Source of the DNA: a virus | Virus record (IMG/VR): IMGVR_UViG_3300045996_000376 | Span: 1 to 41,278 of that record | Length of the DNA: 41,278 nt | Direction: 5' to 3' (one strand) | Part shown: in pieces, positions 21,954 through 29,525 of the stretch | Layout of the letters: each line of letters opens with the position of its first letter | Position numbering within the stretch: position 1 is the first letter of the stretch | The notes under the pieces: generated by a model | Seen by the model: only the letters and a program-made list of their open reading frames with translations | The model's database searches: none | Told to the model about the DNA's origin: nothing | Translations under genes and position numbers: made by a program

Positions 21954-22346
21954 TTAGCGGGCTCCGAAGATGCGGTTTGCAAGGATTGAGCCCGCCTCGT
22001 CTGGGCGCGGCTTGTTCGTGATCTGGCGCGGCAGAAATGGCAGCAGGGCCGCTTTCAGCGCCTCAATATCGAGTGCGACGGTGAATCGGTCGATCCCGCG
22101 CGAAACCACCATGTACGCGCCCTGCTCGACCTTCTTGTCGGATGCGCGTGGAGATCCACGGCTGAAGACGTTGAAGGCGGACGAGAGGGCCGATTGCTCC
22201 AACTCGATGTTGGTCAGCGCCTTGTCTCCACCAGAGCGGTCGCGCTGGGATTCGAGGTAGCGCAGGAAGTCGAACGATGCATACACCGGCATACCGCCAG
22301 CCGTGCCGATGGCAACCCGGTCGTTGTACTGGAGAACCTTGCTCAC
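21954..22346 (-). CDS. Late hypothetical protein, possible tail component
   Basis: This 130-residue protein begins YNDRVAIGTAGGMPVYASFD, followed by a helical centre and RFTVALDIEALKAALLPFLP. It overlaps the gp10-like start region by four bases. In P22 the needle gp26 follows gp10, but this protein lacks the long coiled coil of a needle, so I give no name. Confidence 0.6.
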   Translation of the reverse strand: MSKVLQYNDRVAIGTAGGMPVYASFDFLRYLESQRDRSGGDKALTNIELEQSALSSAFNVFSRGSPRASDKKVEQGAYMVVSRGIDRFTVALDIEALKAALLPFLPRQITNKPRPDEAGSILANRIFGAR

Positions 22347-23701
22347 ACAGTCCTCACGATCACGTCAGACGGGTTCCACGGCACGTCATCTGTCACGCGC
22401 AGCTCGTACACCCTGCGATGGGCCGATCCCATGGCATGCAGGCTCACGTCTTGATCGAAGTTGCCGATGTCGCCGAGGCTGATGTATTCCCAATCGCCCC
22501 ACTGATTACCGCCGTCGTCGGACCAGCGGACCATGAGATTGCCTCCGGCGCCTGTGTCGCAGATCACTTTCAGTTCTGGAAAGCGGATGCGCTTACCGTC
22601 CGGTCGCTGAGCGACAGGCATCACGCGTGAGCGGCACAGCACATCACCTGCGTTGCTGCTTGCTGTGGCGTCGAGCTGATACAGCTTCCCGTCATCCGCC
22701 CCGACCAACGTCTTGTTGAACGCGAACAGGTGGACATTGCCGCGATGCTTGGTGTACTCGCCATCCACCAGTTCTGCGGCCTCAGTCCACATGCGCGATG
22801 CGACGTCGTAGACCATCGTTGTGTCTAGGGCCGGCACCTGAAGGCAGTACATCGCGTTGCCCTCAAAGACCATCGAATATGCGTAGGCACCAGACAGGTC
22901 AATGCCGCTCAACTTCTCCTCTTCGGCCCGTGTGCTGATCCGCTGCGGCGTGTAGCCGTTCAGCCGGTACACCACCCCCTGGCCGAACTCTTCCGACGAT
23001 CCGACGAAGAACACCGAGTTGTCCAGGCGGCGAACGCTGAATGGCGATTCGCTGCCAACCTCGATCACGCGCCCTGTCTTGATGACCACATCATCGCCAC
23101 CGATCACGCGCCATGGCTCGATGGTGCTCTTGCCGATCAGCAGCAGCTCCTCATTCGAGACAATGCAGGCCGTCAGGTTGTCTGGAGACGATTCAGCAGT
23201 CGCAAAGCTCAAGCCGTCGATCACCGAGGCATCGCCGACGTTGGACCACCAGAGCCGGCCAGAGCCTGATTCGATACCGAACAGGAACTCGTTTAGAACC
23301 GCGATGCGCGGGCCGCCTGGGTAGCCTGTCGCCAGCGTCAGAGCGTTGGTGGTTCGATTCAGCACATACAGGCTGCTGCCATCAGTCGCGCAGATTTGGG
23401 TGGCGTTTGCCGCAAAGTCAGCCCACGACGAGCCAGCGATGCTGCCAAGTGAGGTGGATGTGCCGTCAGATGCCAGCTCCAGCAGCGAGCCACCAGCCAC
23501 CACCAGTGCGCGACCGTTGCTGTTGATGGCGCCACGGATGGCCCCGCCAAGGTCAGCGAACTCCACCAGCCCAGGGAAGTCCTTGAACGCGTTGCGCGTC
23601 GGCTCGCCAGGCGCCTCAACCGGCACAGGGATGAGGTTTACCGCCCTCTGCTTCGGCCCTGAGCGGTTGCGCAGCTTGTAGGAAGGGCCTGCGATGGTCA
23701 T
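22343..23701 (-). CDS. P22 gp10-like packaged-DNA stabilisation protein (tail hub)
   Basis: This 452-residue protein has repeated beta-blade signatures: AINSNGRALVVAGGSLLELA, SSLYVLNRTTNALTLATGYP, GGPRIAVLNEFLFGIESGSG with W-WSN, and VRRLDNSVFFVGSSEEFGQG. These match the beta-propeller-like phage stabilisation protein that closes the head after packaging and carries the tailspikes. The start overlaps the stop of the upstream beta-helix gene (ATGA at 23698-23701). Confidence 0.82.
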   Translation of the reverse strand: MTIAGPSYKLRNRSGPKQRAVNLIPVPVEAPGEPTRNAFKDFPGLVEFADLGGAIRGAINSNGRALVVAGGSLLELASDGTSTSLGSIAGSSWADFAANATQICATDGSSLYVLNRTTNALTLATGYPGGPRIAVLNEFLFGIESGSGRLWWSNVGDASVIDGLSFATAESSPDNLTACIVSNEELLLIGKSTIEPWRVIGGDDVVIKTGRVIEVGSESPFSVRRLDNSVFFVGSSEEFGQGVVYRLNGYTPQRISTRAEEEKLSGIDLSGAYAYSMVFEGNAMYCLQVPALDTTMVYDVASRMWTEAAELVDGEYTKHRGNVHLFAFNKTLVGADDGKLYQLDATASSNAGDVLCRSRVMPVAQRPDGKRIRFPELKVICDTGAGGNLMVRWSDDGGNQWGDWEYISLGDIGNFDQDVSLHAMGSAHRRVYELRVTDDVPWNPSDVIVRTV

Positions 23702-25167
23702 GCCAGGAACTTGTTCGGATCGTTCAGGAAAGCGGACGTCGAACGGCGGCCATCCATCTGACGCGTCTTGGCGCCGGCCGACACGTTTGAGCGCAGCGTC
23801 GTGATGTTGTAGTAAAGGTTCTCGTCCTCAGTCACCGGGAAATTGCCGTTGCTGTTGGATGAGAAGCCAATGGCGTGATCCATCAGCACGTTTCGGCGGA
23901 TCTGCGTGCCGATGCCTTTGTGGTTGCTGAATGCCGCTGCCGCGTTGCCGGCCACTGTGTTGCCCACGATCGACGCGCTCTTCGTGAGGGTCGTCCGGAT
24001 GCCATATGAGCCGTTGCCGTAGATCGCGTTTTGCAGGATGACGTTGCCAATGCCGCCGTAAGAGACAATGCCGGCGCCCTCGTTGTACCGAGAGATGTTG
24101 TTCCGGACTGCACAACCCACCGTCCCGTCATCGAACTGGAAGCCTGGGCCTTCCGGTCCGTCAAAGTTGACCGTGTACTCTGCAATGCAGCGCTGAAACA
24201 GGACTGACGGTTGCGAGTACACCGCCTTGATGGCGATCGTGCGCGGGTCGATGCCGTTGAGGTTCACCAGCAGGGTGTTCGTGCCGTTGATGCCGAACTC
24301 ATTCGCGCCTGGAGTGGCTGGCGTTGCGCTCCTTGTGAGCTGCGCCTGTGCGGCAAGCTGCATGGAGGCGTCGTCGCCAGCAGTCACCAGCAGCCACGTC
24401 GTCACATCCTGAGACGCCGTAGGGGCGCCATATCCGCCGTTGTTCTTGGCGCTGACGTTGATGGACCAGATGTTTCCGCTTACGTTGGTCCATCCGGCAT
24501 TGCTGTCGAACAAAACATAGGCGCCAATCGTTCCCATGCCGTGACCAGGGGCCCACAGACCGCAGCGTGTGGCGCGGGAGTCGAGCACCTTGCCGGTGGC
24601 GCAGTCCGCGTACTTGATCCCGTGACCGCCGTTGTCCTCCACCACGCAATCGCGTGTGATCACGTTCGTGCAGGACAGGCCGCCCGTCTGGCGCGTGACG
24701 AAAATGCCGGTACAGGCTGCGCCAGATTGACCGCGCTCACCGTTGGCGGTCGCGTACAGCCTCGTCAGCGTCACGTCATCAACAGATTTCCCATCGAGCG
24801 GCGAGACCAAGAAGCCGTTTTGATAGGAGCGCGTGACGTGGAGGTCGGCGATGTCTATCTCATTGCCGCCACGCACCCAAATCGGGTGATAGATGGCGTA
24901 GTACCCATCGACGATTGGGTCCGCCGCGAGTGAGTCGCCGTAGCTGTTGAGGATGCACCGGCCAGAACCAGACCCCGCCGTGGTGTCGATGTTCGCCCGA
25001 TGATTCGCACTGGCCGGCAGCATCGTCGTGCCGCGCTTCTGGCGGATGTTGTTGCCCTTCCAGAGGTTGCCAGTGTTGACGTTCAGGAACGACGCCCAGG
25101 GGCTGGCCTCAGACCCGTTCCCTGAGGTGTCGCTGCCGGCCTGCGGGTCGATGTAGTACGTCGCCAT
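23698..25167 (-). CDS. Second right-handed beta-helix protein inside the head-tail gene block
   Basis: This 489-residue protein starts TYYIDPQAGSDTSGNGSEAS, the classic beginning of parallel beta-helix proteins. Repeats with short Asn/Gly turns run through about 40-440 (VVEDNGGHGIKY, NNISRYNEGAGIVSYGG, NAIYGNGSYGIR). No attachment-type N-terminal domain like that of the tailspike is seen. It lies between the gp4-like and gp10-like genes, an unusual place, and is translationally coupled to gp10. It may be a second spike, a glycan depolymerase, or a cap on the tail hub. Confidence 0.8.
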   Translation of the reverse strand: MATYYIDPQAGSDTSGNGSEASPWASFLNVNTGNLWKGNNIRQKRGTTMLPASANHRANIDTTAGSGSGRCILNSYGDSLAADPIVDGYYAIYHPIWVRGGNEIDIADLHVTRSYQNGFLVSPLDGKSVDDVTLTRLYATANGERGQSGAACTGIFVTRQTGGLSCTNVITRDCVVEDNGGHGIKYADCATGKVLDSRATRCGLWAPGHGMGTIGAYVLFDSNAGWTNVSGNIWSINVSAKNNGGYGAPTASQDVTTWLLVTAGDDASMQLAAQAQLTRSATPATPGANEFGINGTNTLLVNLNGIDPRTIAIKAVYSQPSVLFQRCIAEYTVNFDGPEGPGFQFDDGTVGCAVRNNISRYNEGAGIVSYGGIGNVILQNAIYGNGSYGIRTTLTKSASIVGNTVAGNAAAAFSNHKGIGTQIRRNVLMDHAIGFSSNSNGNFPVTEDENLYYNITTLRSNVSAGAKTRQMDGRRSTSAFLNDPNKFLA

Positions 25168-25170
25168 GGA

Positions 25171-25971
25171 TCAGGCTCCGTAGATGATCTCTACGTGGTC
25201 GCGCAGAACCGAAATGGTCTCAGCCGCAGTCGCAGCGTTCCATTTGCACTCAACGGTGAGCGTCATCTCGGCAGTGGTGTCGATGGCCAATGTCGTGGGC
25301 GAGACGCCCGTTGTGCCAGGGAACGCTGCGGCATAGATCGATTGGTTAACCGTCTGGCTGTTCTTGTTCCAAAAAGAGACCTGCCAATCAACGCCAGCGA
25401 CCACCGTTGTGTAGCTCGCGTCATGCCCGATCTGCACGCCGTTGACCTTGACGATAAATTGCTTCGTGGCCGCGCTGTTGTTGACTTGAAAAGTCATCCG
25501 GTAGCGCAGTAGGCCATTCGGCCCCAATAGCCCCGCTGGGATCGTCTTGGTGGCGATGGTTTGATACGTGGCGTCGCCTACTGCGTTTGCGCTGGCGCGG
25601 GAGCGGGTGGAGCCGTCCGGGGACAGGATCAGCGGGGCGTCGGTTGCGATGGTCGCGCCTGGGTAGATGCCACTTGCCGCCAACACCGCCAGGCTCCCGT
25701 CCGTCAGCGCAGCGGTATTGCCGTCATAGACAAGCGCCAGATTCGGGATCGTGTAGGTGGCGCTCGCGCCCACGGCGTTCAGCGTCACGATCGACTCATC
25801 AGGAATGCTGATCGTGGTTGCGCTGTAGATCCTCCGACCCGTGGGCCTTGTTTCAGCCAAAGGGGATGAGCAGTCGAACGTCACATATCCGCCAGCACCT
25901 GGCGTGATGGTGATGCTGTCCGTCTGACCAAAGTGGATTTCCTTGAAATTGCCTGCTGCAAGTGTTGCCAT
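25171..25971 (-). CDS. Beta-rich structural protein, unknown
   Basis: This 266-residue protein is rich in Thr/Ala/Val strands. The first half resembles an Ig-like or virion surface domain (DSITITPGAGGYVTFDCSSP). The second half has YRMTFQVNNSAATKQFIVKV and ends with VLRDHVEIIYGA. It lies just upstream of the second beta-helix gene and may be its anchor. Not assigned. Confidence 0.6.
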   Translation of the reverse strand: MATLAAGNFKEIHFGQTDSITITPGAGGYVTFDCSSPLAETRPTGRRIYSATTISIPDESIVTLNAVGASATYTIPNLALVYDGNTAALTDGSLAVLAASGIYPGATIATDAPLILSPDGSTRSRASANAVGDATYQTIATKTIPAGLLGPNGLLRYRMTFQVNNSAATKQFIVKVNGVQIGHDASYTTVVAGVDWQVSFWNKNSQTVNQSIYAAAFPGTTGVSPTTLAIDTTAEMTLTVECKWNAATAAETISVLRDHVEIIYGA

Positions 25972-25976
25972 GATGG

Positions 25977-26636
25977 TCAGAAGTAGTCAGGGGTTACGGT
26001 CACCGCATCAACTCGCTGAGAGTTCAGGGCGCGAATGGTCGTCAGGCCAATGGCCTGCTTTTGAAGAAGCCGCGAGGCCTTGGGTTCGGGGGTTTCGTAG
26101 TCGTCCACCAGATCGCCGGCCACGACATCGATCAGGGCCCGCAAGCACGCTGTTTGGACGTCAGGCGCTGCGCCGTTCTCGGTGTCGGCGGCGATCGCTT
26201 GGTATGTCAGCTTCGCCGTGTAGGACAGATCCGGGACAGGCCAGAGCCGGATGGTTGATCCGCTGAAGAAGGCCTTCACGGGCTCGCCTTGGCTTGCCTT
26301 GTCCTGAATGGCTTGGTATTCGCGGTGCCCGATGATCTCGATGGGTTGCTCGTCCGAGCCGACCACCAAAGACAACGAGACAGGGAATAGAAAGTCGGTC
26401 GGCGAGACGGTCGCAGTCACCTGGCCAGCCGTCAGGCTGACGTTGGTGGCCGCGCCGCTCACCTGCCACCAAAGCACCCCAATGGCGTGCAGCTCCTTCA
26501 GGCGGAGATCGGTTGCGTCGCACACCTTGGCGAAGTCACGCCCTGATGCAGTGCCGCCGACAGGAAGGACGCCCAGCTTTTGCAGGACATCACCCGCGAA
26601 CTGCTCTCGCGTCCGCGTGAAGGAGTAAGTCGGCAT
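25977..26636 (-). CDS. P22 gp4-like head-tail adaptor
   Basis: This 219-residue protein has FAGDVLQKLGVLPVGGTASG, LRLKELHAIGVLWWQVS, LWPVPDLSYTAKLTYQA and a helical C-terminus. This pattern is shared with tail accessory factor gp4, which sits under the portal and starts the tail. Position after the capsid genes and before gp10 supports it. Confidence 0.82.
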   Translation of the reverse strand: MPTYSFTRTREQFAGDVLQKLGVLPVGGTASGRDFAKVCDATDLRLKELHAIGVLWWQVSGAATNVSLTAGQVTATVSPTDFLFPVSLSLVVGSDEQPIEIIGHREYQAIQDKASQGEPVKAFFSGSTIRLWPVPDLSYTAKLTYQAIAADTENGAAPDVQTACLRALIDVVAGDLVDDYETPEPKASRLLQKQAIGLTTIRALNSQRVDAVTVTPDYF

Positions 26637-26639
26637 GGC

Positions 26640-26900
26640 TTACTTCGCCTTGGGCGGGCGCCCGCGCCGCTTTGCCTCGGCCTGCTCGCCTGGCTCCACA
26701 ACGTCAGCCGCCTGGACTTCGGTTGCGGACGGTGCCGGGTCCAGCACCTCGACGCCGTCGAAGACCTCGACAAAATGGCTGTTGCCGCGCAGCTTGCGGA
26801 TGGCATGATCTCCGGTGACCTCGGTTGCCTGTCCGCTGCGGAACTGGAAGCCGAACGCTTCCATGTCCTTGTGATCACCTGTGTAGATGAAACTCGCCAT
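26640..26900 (-). CDS. Small virion-block protein with AT-hook-like tail
   Basis: This 86-residue protein has a short ordered N-terminal half (SFIYTGDHKDMEAFGFQFRS) and an acidic/Pro linker. It ends KRRGRPPKAK, in which RGRP is the core of an AT-hook DNA-binding motif. It may touch DNA in the head or just be a basic tail. Start overlaps the previous stop (TGATG). Confidence 0.65.
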   Translation of the reverse strand: MASFIYTGDHKDMEAFGFQFRSGQATEVTGDHAIRKLRGNSHFVEVFDGVEVLDPAPSATEVQAADVVEPGEQAEAKRRGRPPKAK

Positions 26901-27376
26901 CAGGGCACCACGTAGTAAACGACCACCGACAGCGTGCCGGCAGCGAACGTTGCGGCGGTAGCCACGCAGGTCACCGTGACGATGGTTTCAGCGGCGAAGG
27001 TCTTGGGCCCGTCAGTCACGAGCACGCCGCCGAACGCGTAGTTGTAGCCAGACTCTGGCTTGATGCCAGCGACCGTGTCCGTACCCAGCACGCCCAGGTT
27101 GCCGAAGCCGTCAGAGTCGGCCGCATCGGTGCCATTGGCAGCCCAGCCCACATCCAGATCCAGCGTTTCGGTGGCGTTGGTGTCGAGGTCATCGGAGTAG
27201 ATCCGACCCCCTACAACGATTGCGCCAGCCGGCAGCTTGCACATCTGGTAGACATCGGCGGCAACCGGGTTTGCCGACACTTCGATGGTCCCGTAAGCCA
27301 CGCTCAGCAGGCCCGACCCGCTGCCCTGAAATACAGGGAAGCTGTCGGCCGCACGAGTTGCGGTAAAAGTAGCCAT
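26900..27376 (-). CDS. Capsid-adjacent beta-rich protein (possible decoration protein)
   Basis: This 158-residue protein follows the major capsid gene. It is rich in Ala/Val/Gly/Thr with almost no Lys, and has GAIVVGGRIYSDDLDTNATE and LDLDVGWAANGTDAADS. Similar small proteins follow capsid genes in many podoviruses and may coat the head. Role inferred. Confidence 0.65.
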   Translation of the reverse strand: MATFTATRAADSFPVFQGSGSGLLSVAYGTIEVSANPVAADVYQMCKLPAGAIVVGGRIYSDDLDTNATETLDLDVGWAANGTDAADSDGFGNLGVLGTDTVAGIKPESGYNYAFGGVLVTDGPKTFAAETIVTVTCVATAATFAAGTLSVVVYYVVP

Positions 27377-27390
27377 ATCGATTCCTTAAA

Positions 27391-27413
27391 AGGAAAAGGG
27401 GGCCGAAGCCCCC
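27391..27413 (-). terminator. Intrinsic terminator after the major capsid gene
   Basis: The stem GGGGGC / GCCCCC (27398-27403, 27408-27413) has a CGAA loop (TTCG on the minus strand, very stable) and is followed on the minus strand by TTTTCCTTTT. It lies directly downstream of the capsid stop. Confidence 0.88.
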
Positions 27414-27435
27414 TGGTGAGTGATCAAGTCAGCGA

Positions 27436-28518
27436 TCAGGAATCTGCAACGCCTGCGGTGTAGACCGTCAGGACGCCGTGCTGCTTGAGGTCGTCGGTGT
27501 CGCCAGCGCCAGAGCCGAAGATCATCTTTTCGATGCCACGGATCTCAGACAGGCCCACGCCGTGGCGGAAGTCGTAGTCATCGACCTGGGTCGTGGTCTT
27601 CGTGCGCTTGGCCCACGCCACAGCCAGAGCCTGAGCACCAACGAGGTAGTTCGGGGCTACGTCGATCGAGCCGGCGCCGACGCCCGTCAGCGCAGCGATT
27701 TCGGGGATCTCGCGGTAGATGATCCCGTCAGCCACCAGATCGCCGCCAGTGAACAACGGGTTGTCCAGGCCACGATTGCGCGCGTCGCGGTTGAGCTGAA
27801 GCATCTCGGTGCTTTGCGAGAGGTCGCGGAAGGACTGCGGGTTGCAGAACATCACGAACCACTCTTCGTCTTCCTTGATGCGGATGGGGCGGATCTTCGG
27901 GCTGGCGTTCTGAGCCATGCGCTTGGCCAGGCGGCCGATGGCGGGCGTCAGCTTGTCGCTGGTGTTGTCGATGTTGGCCAGCGATGCCGAGTGGTCATTG
28001 CCCGAGTTGTTCGACTTGGCAGCACCGAACAGCACGCGGTCAGCGTTGTCCACCAGCCAGGCGTCCTTGTTCGTCTCGGATGCCGATGCGTAGGCCACGC
28101 CGTTGATCGAGCCCAAGGCGGTGATGATCTCATCACGCATCTTGGTCATGGACCAGAGCTTGAGCATCGTCTTGCCGGCGTTGCGCAGATCGATGGCGGA
28201 CTTCTGCTCATCCCATTCGGTGATGGCAACGGCGTGGCGCAGCGGCTCCACGTAGACGCGGAACGATCGAGAGTCGAGCGCCTCTTCGTTGCCTTCCAGC
28301 GTGGTGTTGCCGGTCACGCCTGCGCCGGTCAGCTCGTTGACCAGAGCGAAGGTGACAGAGTCGCCCTTCTTCTTGCTCAAGTCTTCCTTGAGTTGGATGA
28401 TTGCGTTTTCATCCGTGCCCATGTACCGGCGGAAGCGGTTTTCACGGACGTATGCTTTGAAGAACTCGTCGTCCCATTGCTGGGGCGTCAAGCCAGTGCG
28501 TGCGGTGGTCAATGCCAT
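27436..28518 (-). CDS. Major capsid protein, N4-gp56/DUF4043 type
   Basis: This 360-residue protein has the family order: LTPQQWDDEFFKAYVRENRF at the N-terminus, IIQLKEDLSKKKGDSVTFAL, RSFRVYVEPLRHAVAITEWD, a helical spine, and EEWFVMFCNPQSFRDL. It ends DFRHGVGLSEIRGIEKMIFG. It forms the icosahedral shell (HK97-like fold expected). Terminators flank it on both sides, consistent with a separately tuned, abundant message. Confidence 0.88.
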   Translation of the reverse strand: MALTTARTGLTPQQWDDEFFKAYVRENRFRRYMGTDENAIIQLKEDLSKKKGDSVTFALVNELTGAGVTGNTTLEGNEEALDSRSFRVYVEPLRHAVAITEWDEQKSAIDLRNAGKTMLKLWSMTKMRDEIITALGSINGVAYASASETNKDAWLVDNADRVLFGAAKSNNSGNDHSASLANIDNTSDKLTPAIGRLAKRMAQNASPKIRPIRIKEDEEWFVMFCNPQSFRDLSQSTEMLQLNRDARNRGLDNPLFTGGDLVADGIIYREIPEIAALTGVGAGSIDVAPNYLVGAQALAVAWAKRTKTTTQVDDYDFRHGVGLSEIRGIEKMIFGSGAGDTDDLKQHGVLTVYTAGVADS

Positions 28519-28540
28519 GATGTATTTCCTTTGCCGCTAC

Positions 28541-28566
28541 AAAAGAAAAAGGCCCCGAAGGGCCTT
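28541..28566 (-). terminator. Intrinsic terminator between scaffold and capsid
   Basis: The stem AAGGCCC (28549-28555) / GGGCCTT (28560-28566) has a 4-base loop. An A-rich tract at 28541-28550 becomes U-rich on the minus strand. The hairpin touches the scaffold stop codon. Confidence 0.85.
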
Positions 28567-29410
28567 ATCTCTTGGTCGCGAGAACGTCGTCTAACGGTGT
28601 GGGTCCGTCGTACTGCTTGGGCTGGAATTGCCCGGTACGTGCGTCCCGTGCTTGTGTGAGCGTTTGTGGAAGGAATGGCTTGTTCTGCTGCGCCGTCTGT
28701 TCGGTCGCGGCATCCAGTTTGGTAAGGCGGATTTCGGCGATCTCGTCAACCATCTGGAGCGGCGGCAATGCATAGATGCGTTGCGCCTCTTCAGGATGCT
28801 TGCCGAGGTAGTAAGCGACCTCATGAGCCCGTTTCGTCGTCACCAGTGCTTGCTTGAACACCAGCGCTTGCGGCGTCTCCTGGGCCAGATAGGGCCCGAG
28901 TCCGCTGTTGATCACCGTGTCGAAGTCTTGAAAGGCTTGTTGACCCTTCGTAACGACCTCGTCAGCGGTGCGCTGCACTTGCTGTGCATGCTCTTGCGCT
29001 TGTTGCTCTTGCCGCTTCTGCTCGGCCTGGTGCTCGCGGCGTTTGTCGCCGTACTCAAGAAGCGCGTCTTCGTACTCTTCCTGGGTAGCGAACTCGTCGC
29101 GCTTCGGCCTGACGATGGCATCGGTCTGGGCCTGCTTGATAGGCTGCTTCAGGCGCTGCAATTCCGCTTCAAGCTGGGCGGCTTTCGCCTCCACCTCTTG
29201 ACGGCGCTTGCGCTCCGCTGCAATACCTGCTTCCAGGCCTTTGCGATGCTTCTCGATGGGGTCTTCTTGCTGTCCTTGCTCCTGTTCAACCTGATCGTCT
29301 GCCGGCGTCGCAGATTCACTTGCGCCCGTGTCGTGCTCGACAACCTCTTCGGCTACCTCGTTCACAACCACATCAGAGAGAACATCACCCAAACTGGTGT
29401 CACCACTCAT
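28565..29410 (-). CDS. Scaffold protein
   Basis: This 281-residue protein is acidic and almost wholly helical: an acidic N-terminus (EVAEEVVEHDTGASESATPA), a long coiled coil (AERKRRQEVEAKAAQLEAEL), Gln/Glu-rich repeats (EQKRQEQQAQEHAQQ), and a basic C-terminus (ARTGQFQPKQYDG). This is the typical layout of a head scaffold. ATG 29410 is chosen since the longer frame starts at a TTG inside the intergenic terminator region. It lies between portal and capsid genes as in P22. Confidence 0.82.
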   Translation of the reverse strand: MSGDTSLGDVLSDVVVNEVAEEVVEHDTGASESATPADDQVEQEQGQQEDPIEKHRKGLEAGIAAERKRRQEVEAKAAQLEAELQRLKQPIKQAQTDAIVRPKRDEFATQEEYEDALLEYGDKRREHQAEQKRQEQQAQEHAQQVQRTADEVVTKGQQAFQDFDTVINSGLGPYLAQETPQALVFKQALVTTKRAHEVAYYLGKHPEEAQRIYALPPLQMVDEIAEIRLTKLDAATEQTAQQNKPFLPQTLTQARDARTGQFQPKQYDGPTPLDDVLATKR

Positions 29411-29482
29411 TTCCAACACTCCATAGCGCCCGATAACCCGGCGACGGTCAGCGCGCCCGAACCTCGGCGACAGGCCCAACGC

Positions 29483-29505
29483 AAAAAGCCCGCACTAGGC
29501 GGGCT
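29483..29505 (-). terminator. Intrinsic terminator after the portal gene
   Basis: The stem AGCCCGC (29487-29493) / GCGGGCT (29499-29505) has a 5-base loop and AAAAA at 29483-29487, which is U5 on the minus strand. Confidence 0.88.
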
Positions 29506-29525
29506 CTCGGCTTCGGGGGGATTGG

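Noticed and set aside
21954-22346. Tail needle (gp26) assignment
   Set aside because: The position after gp10 fits, but the protein lacks the long trimeric coiled coil of needles.
15360-25971. Diversity-generating retroelement acting on a tail protein
   Set aside because: Some podoviruses with this type of virion carry one, but I see no reverse transcriptase gene and no template/variable repeat pair.
27478-28659. Plus-strand 393-residue frame opposite the major capsid gene
   Set aside because: Antisense shadow of the capsid gene; Val/Arg/Gly/His-rich with no family resemblance, and it also runs across the capsid/scaffold terminator.
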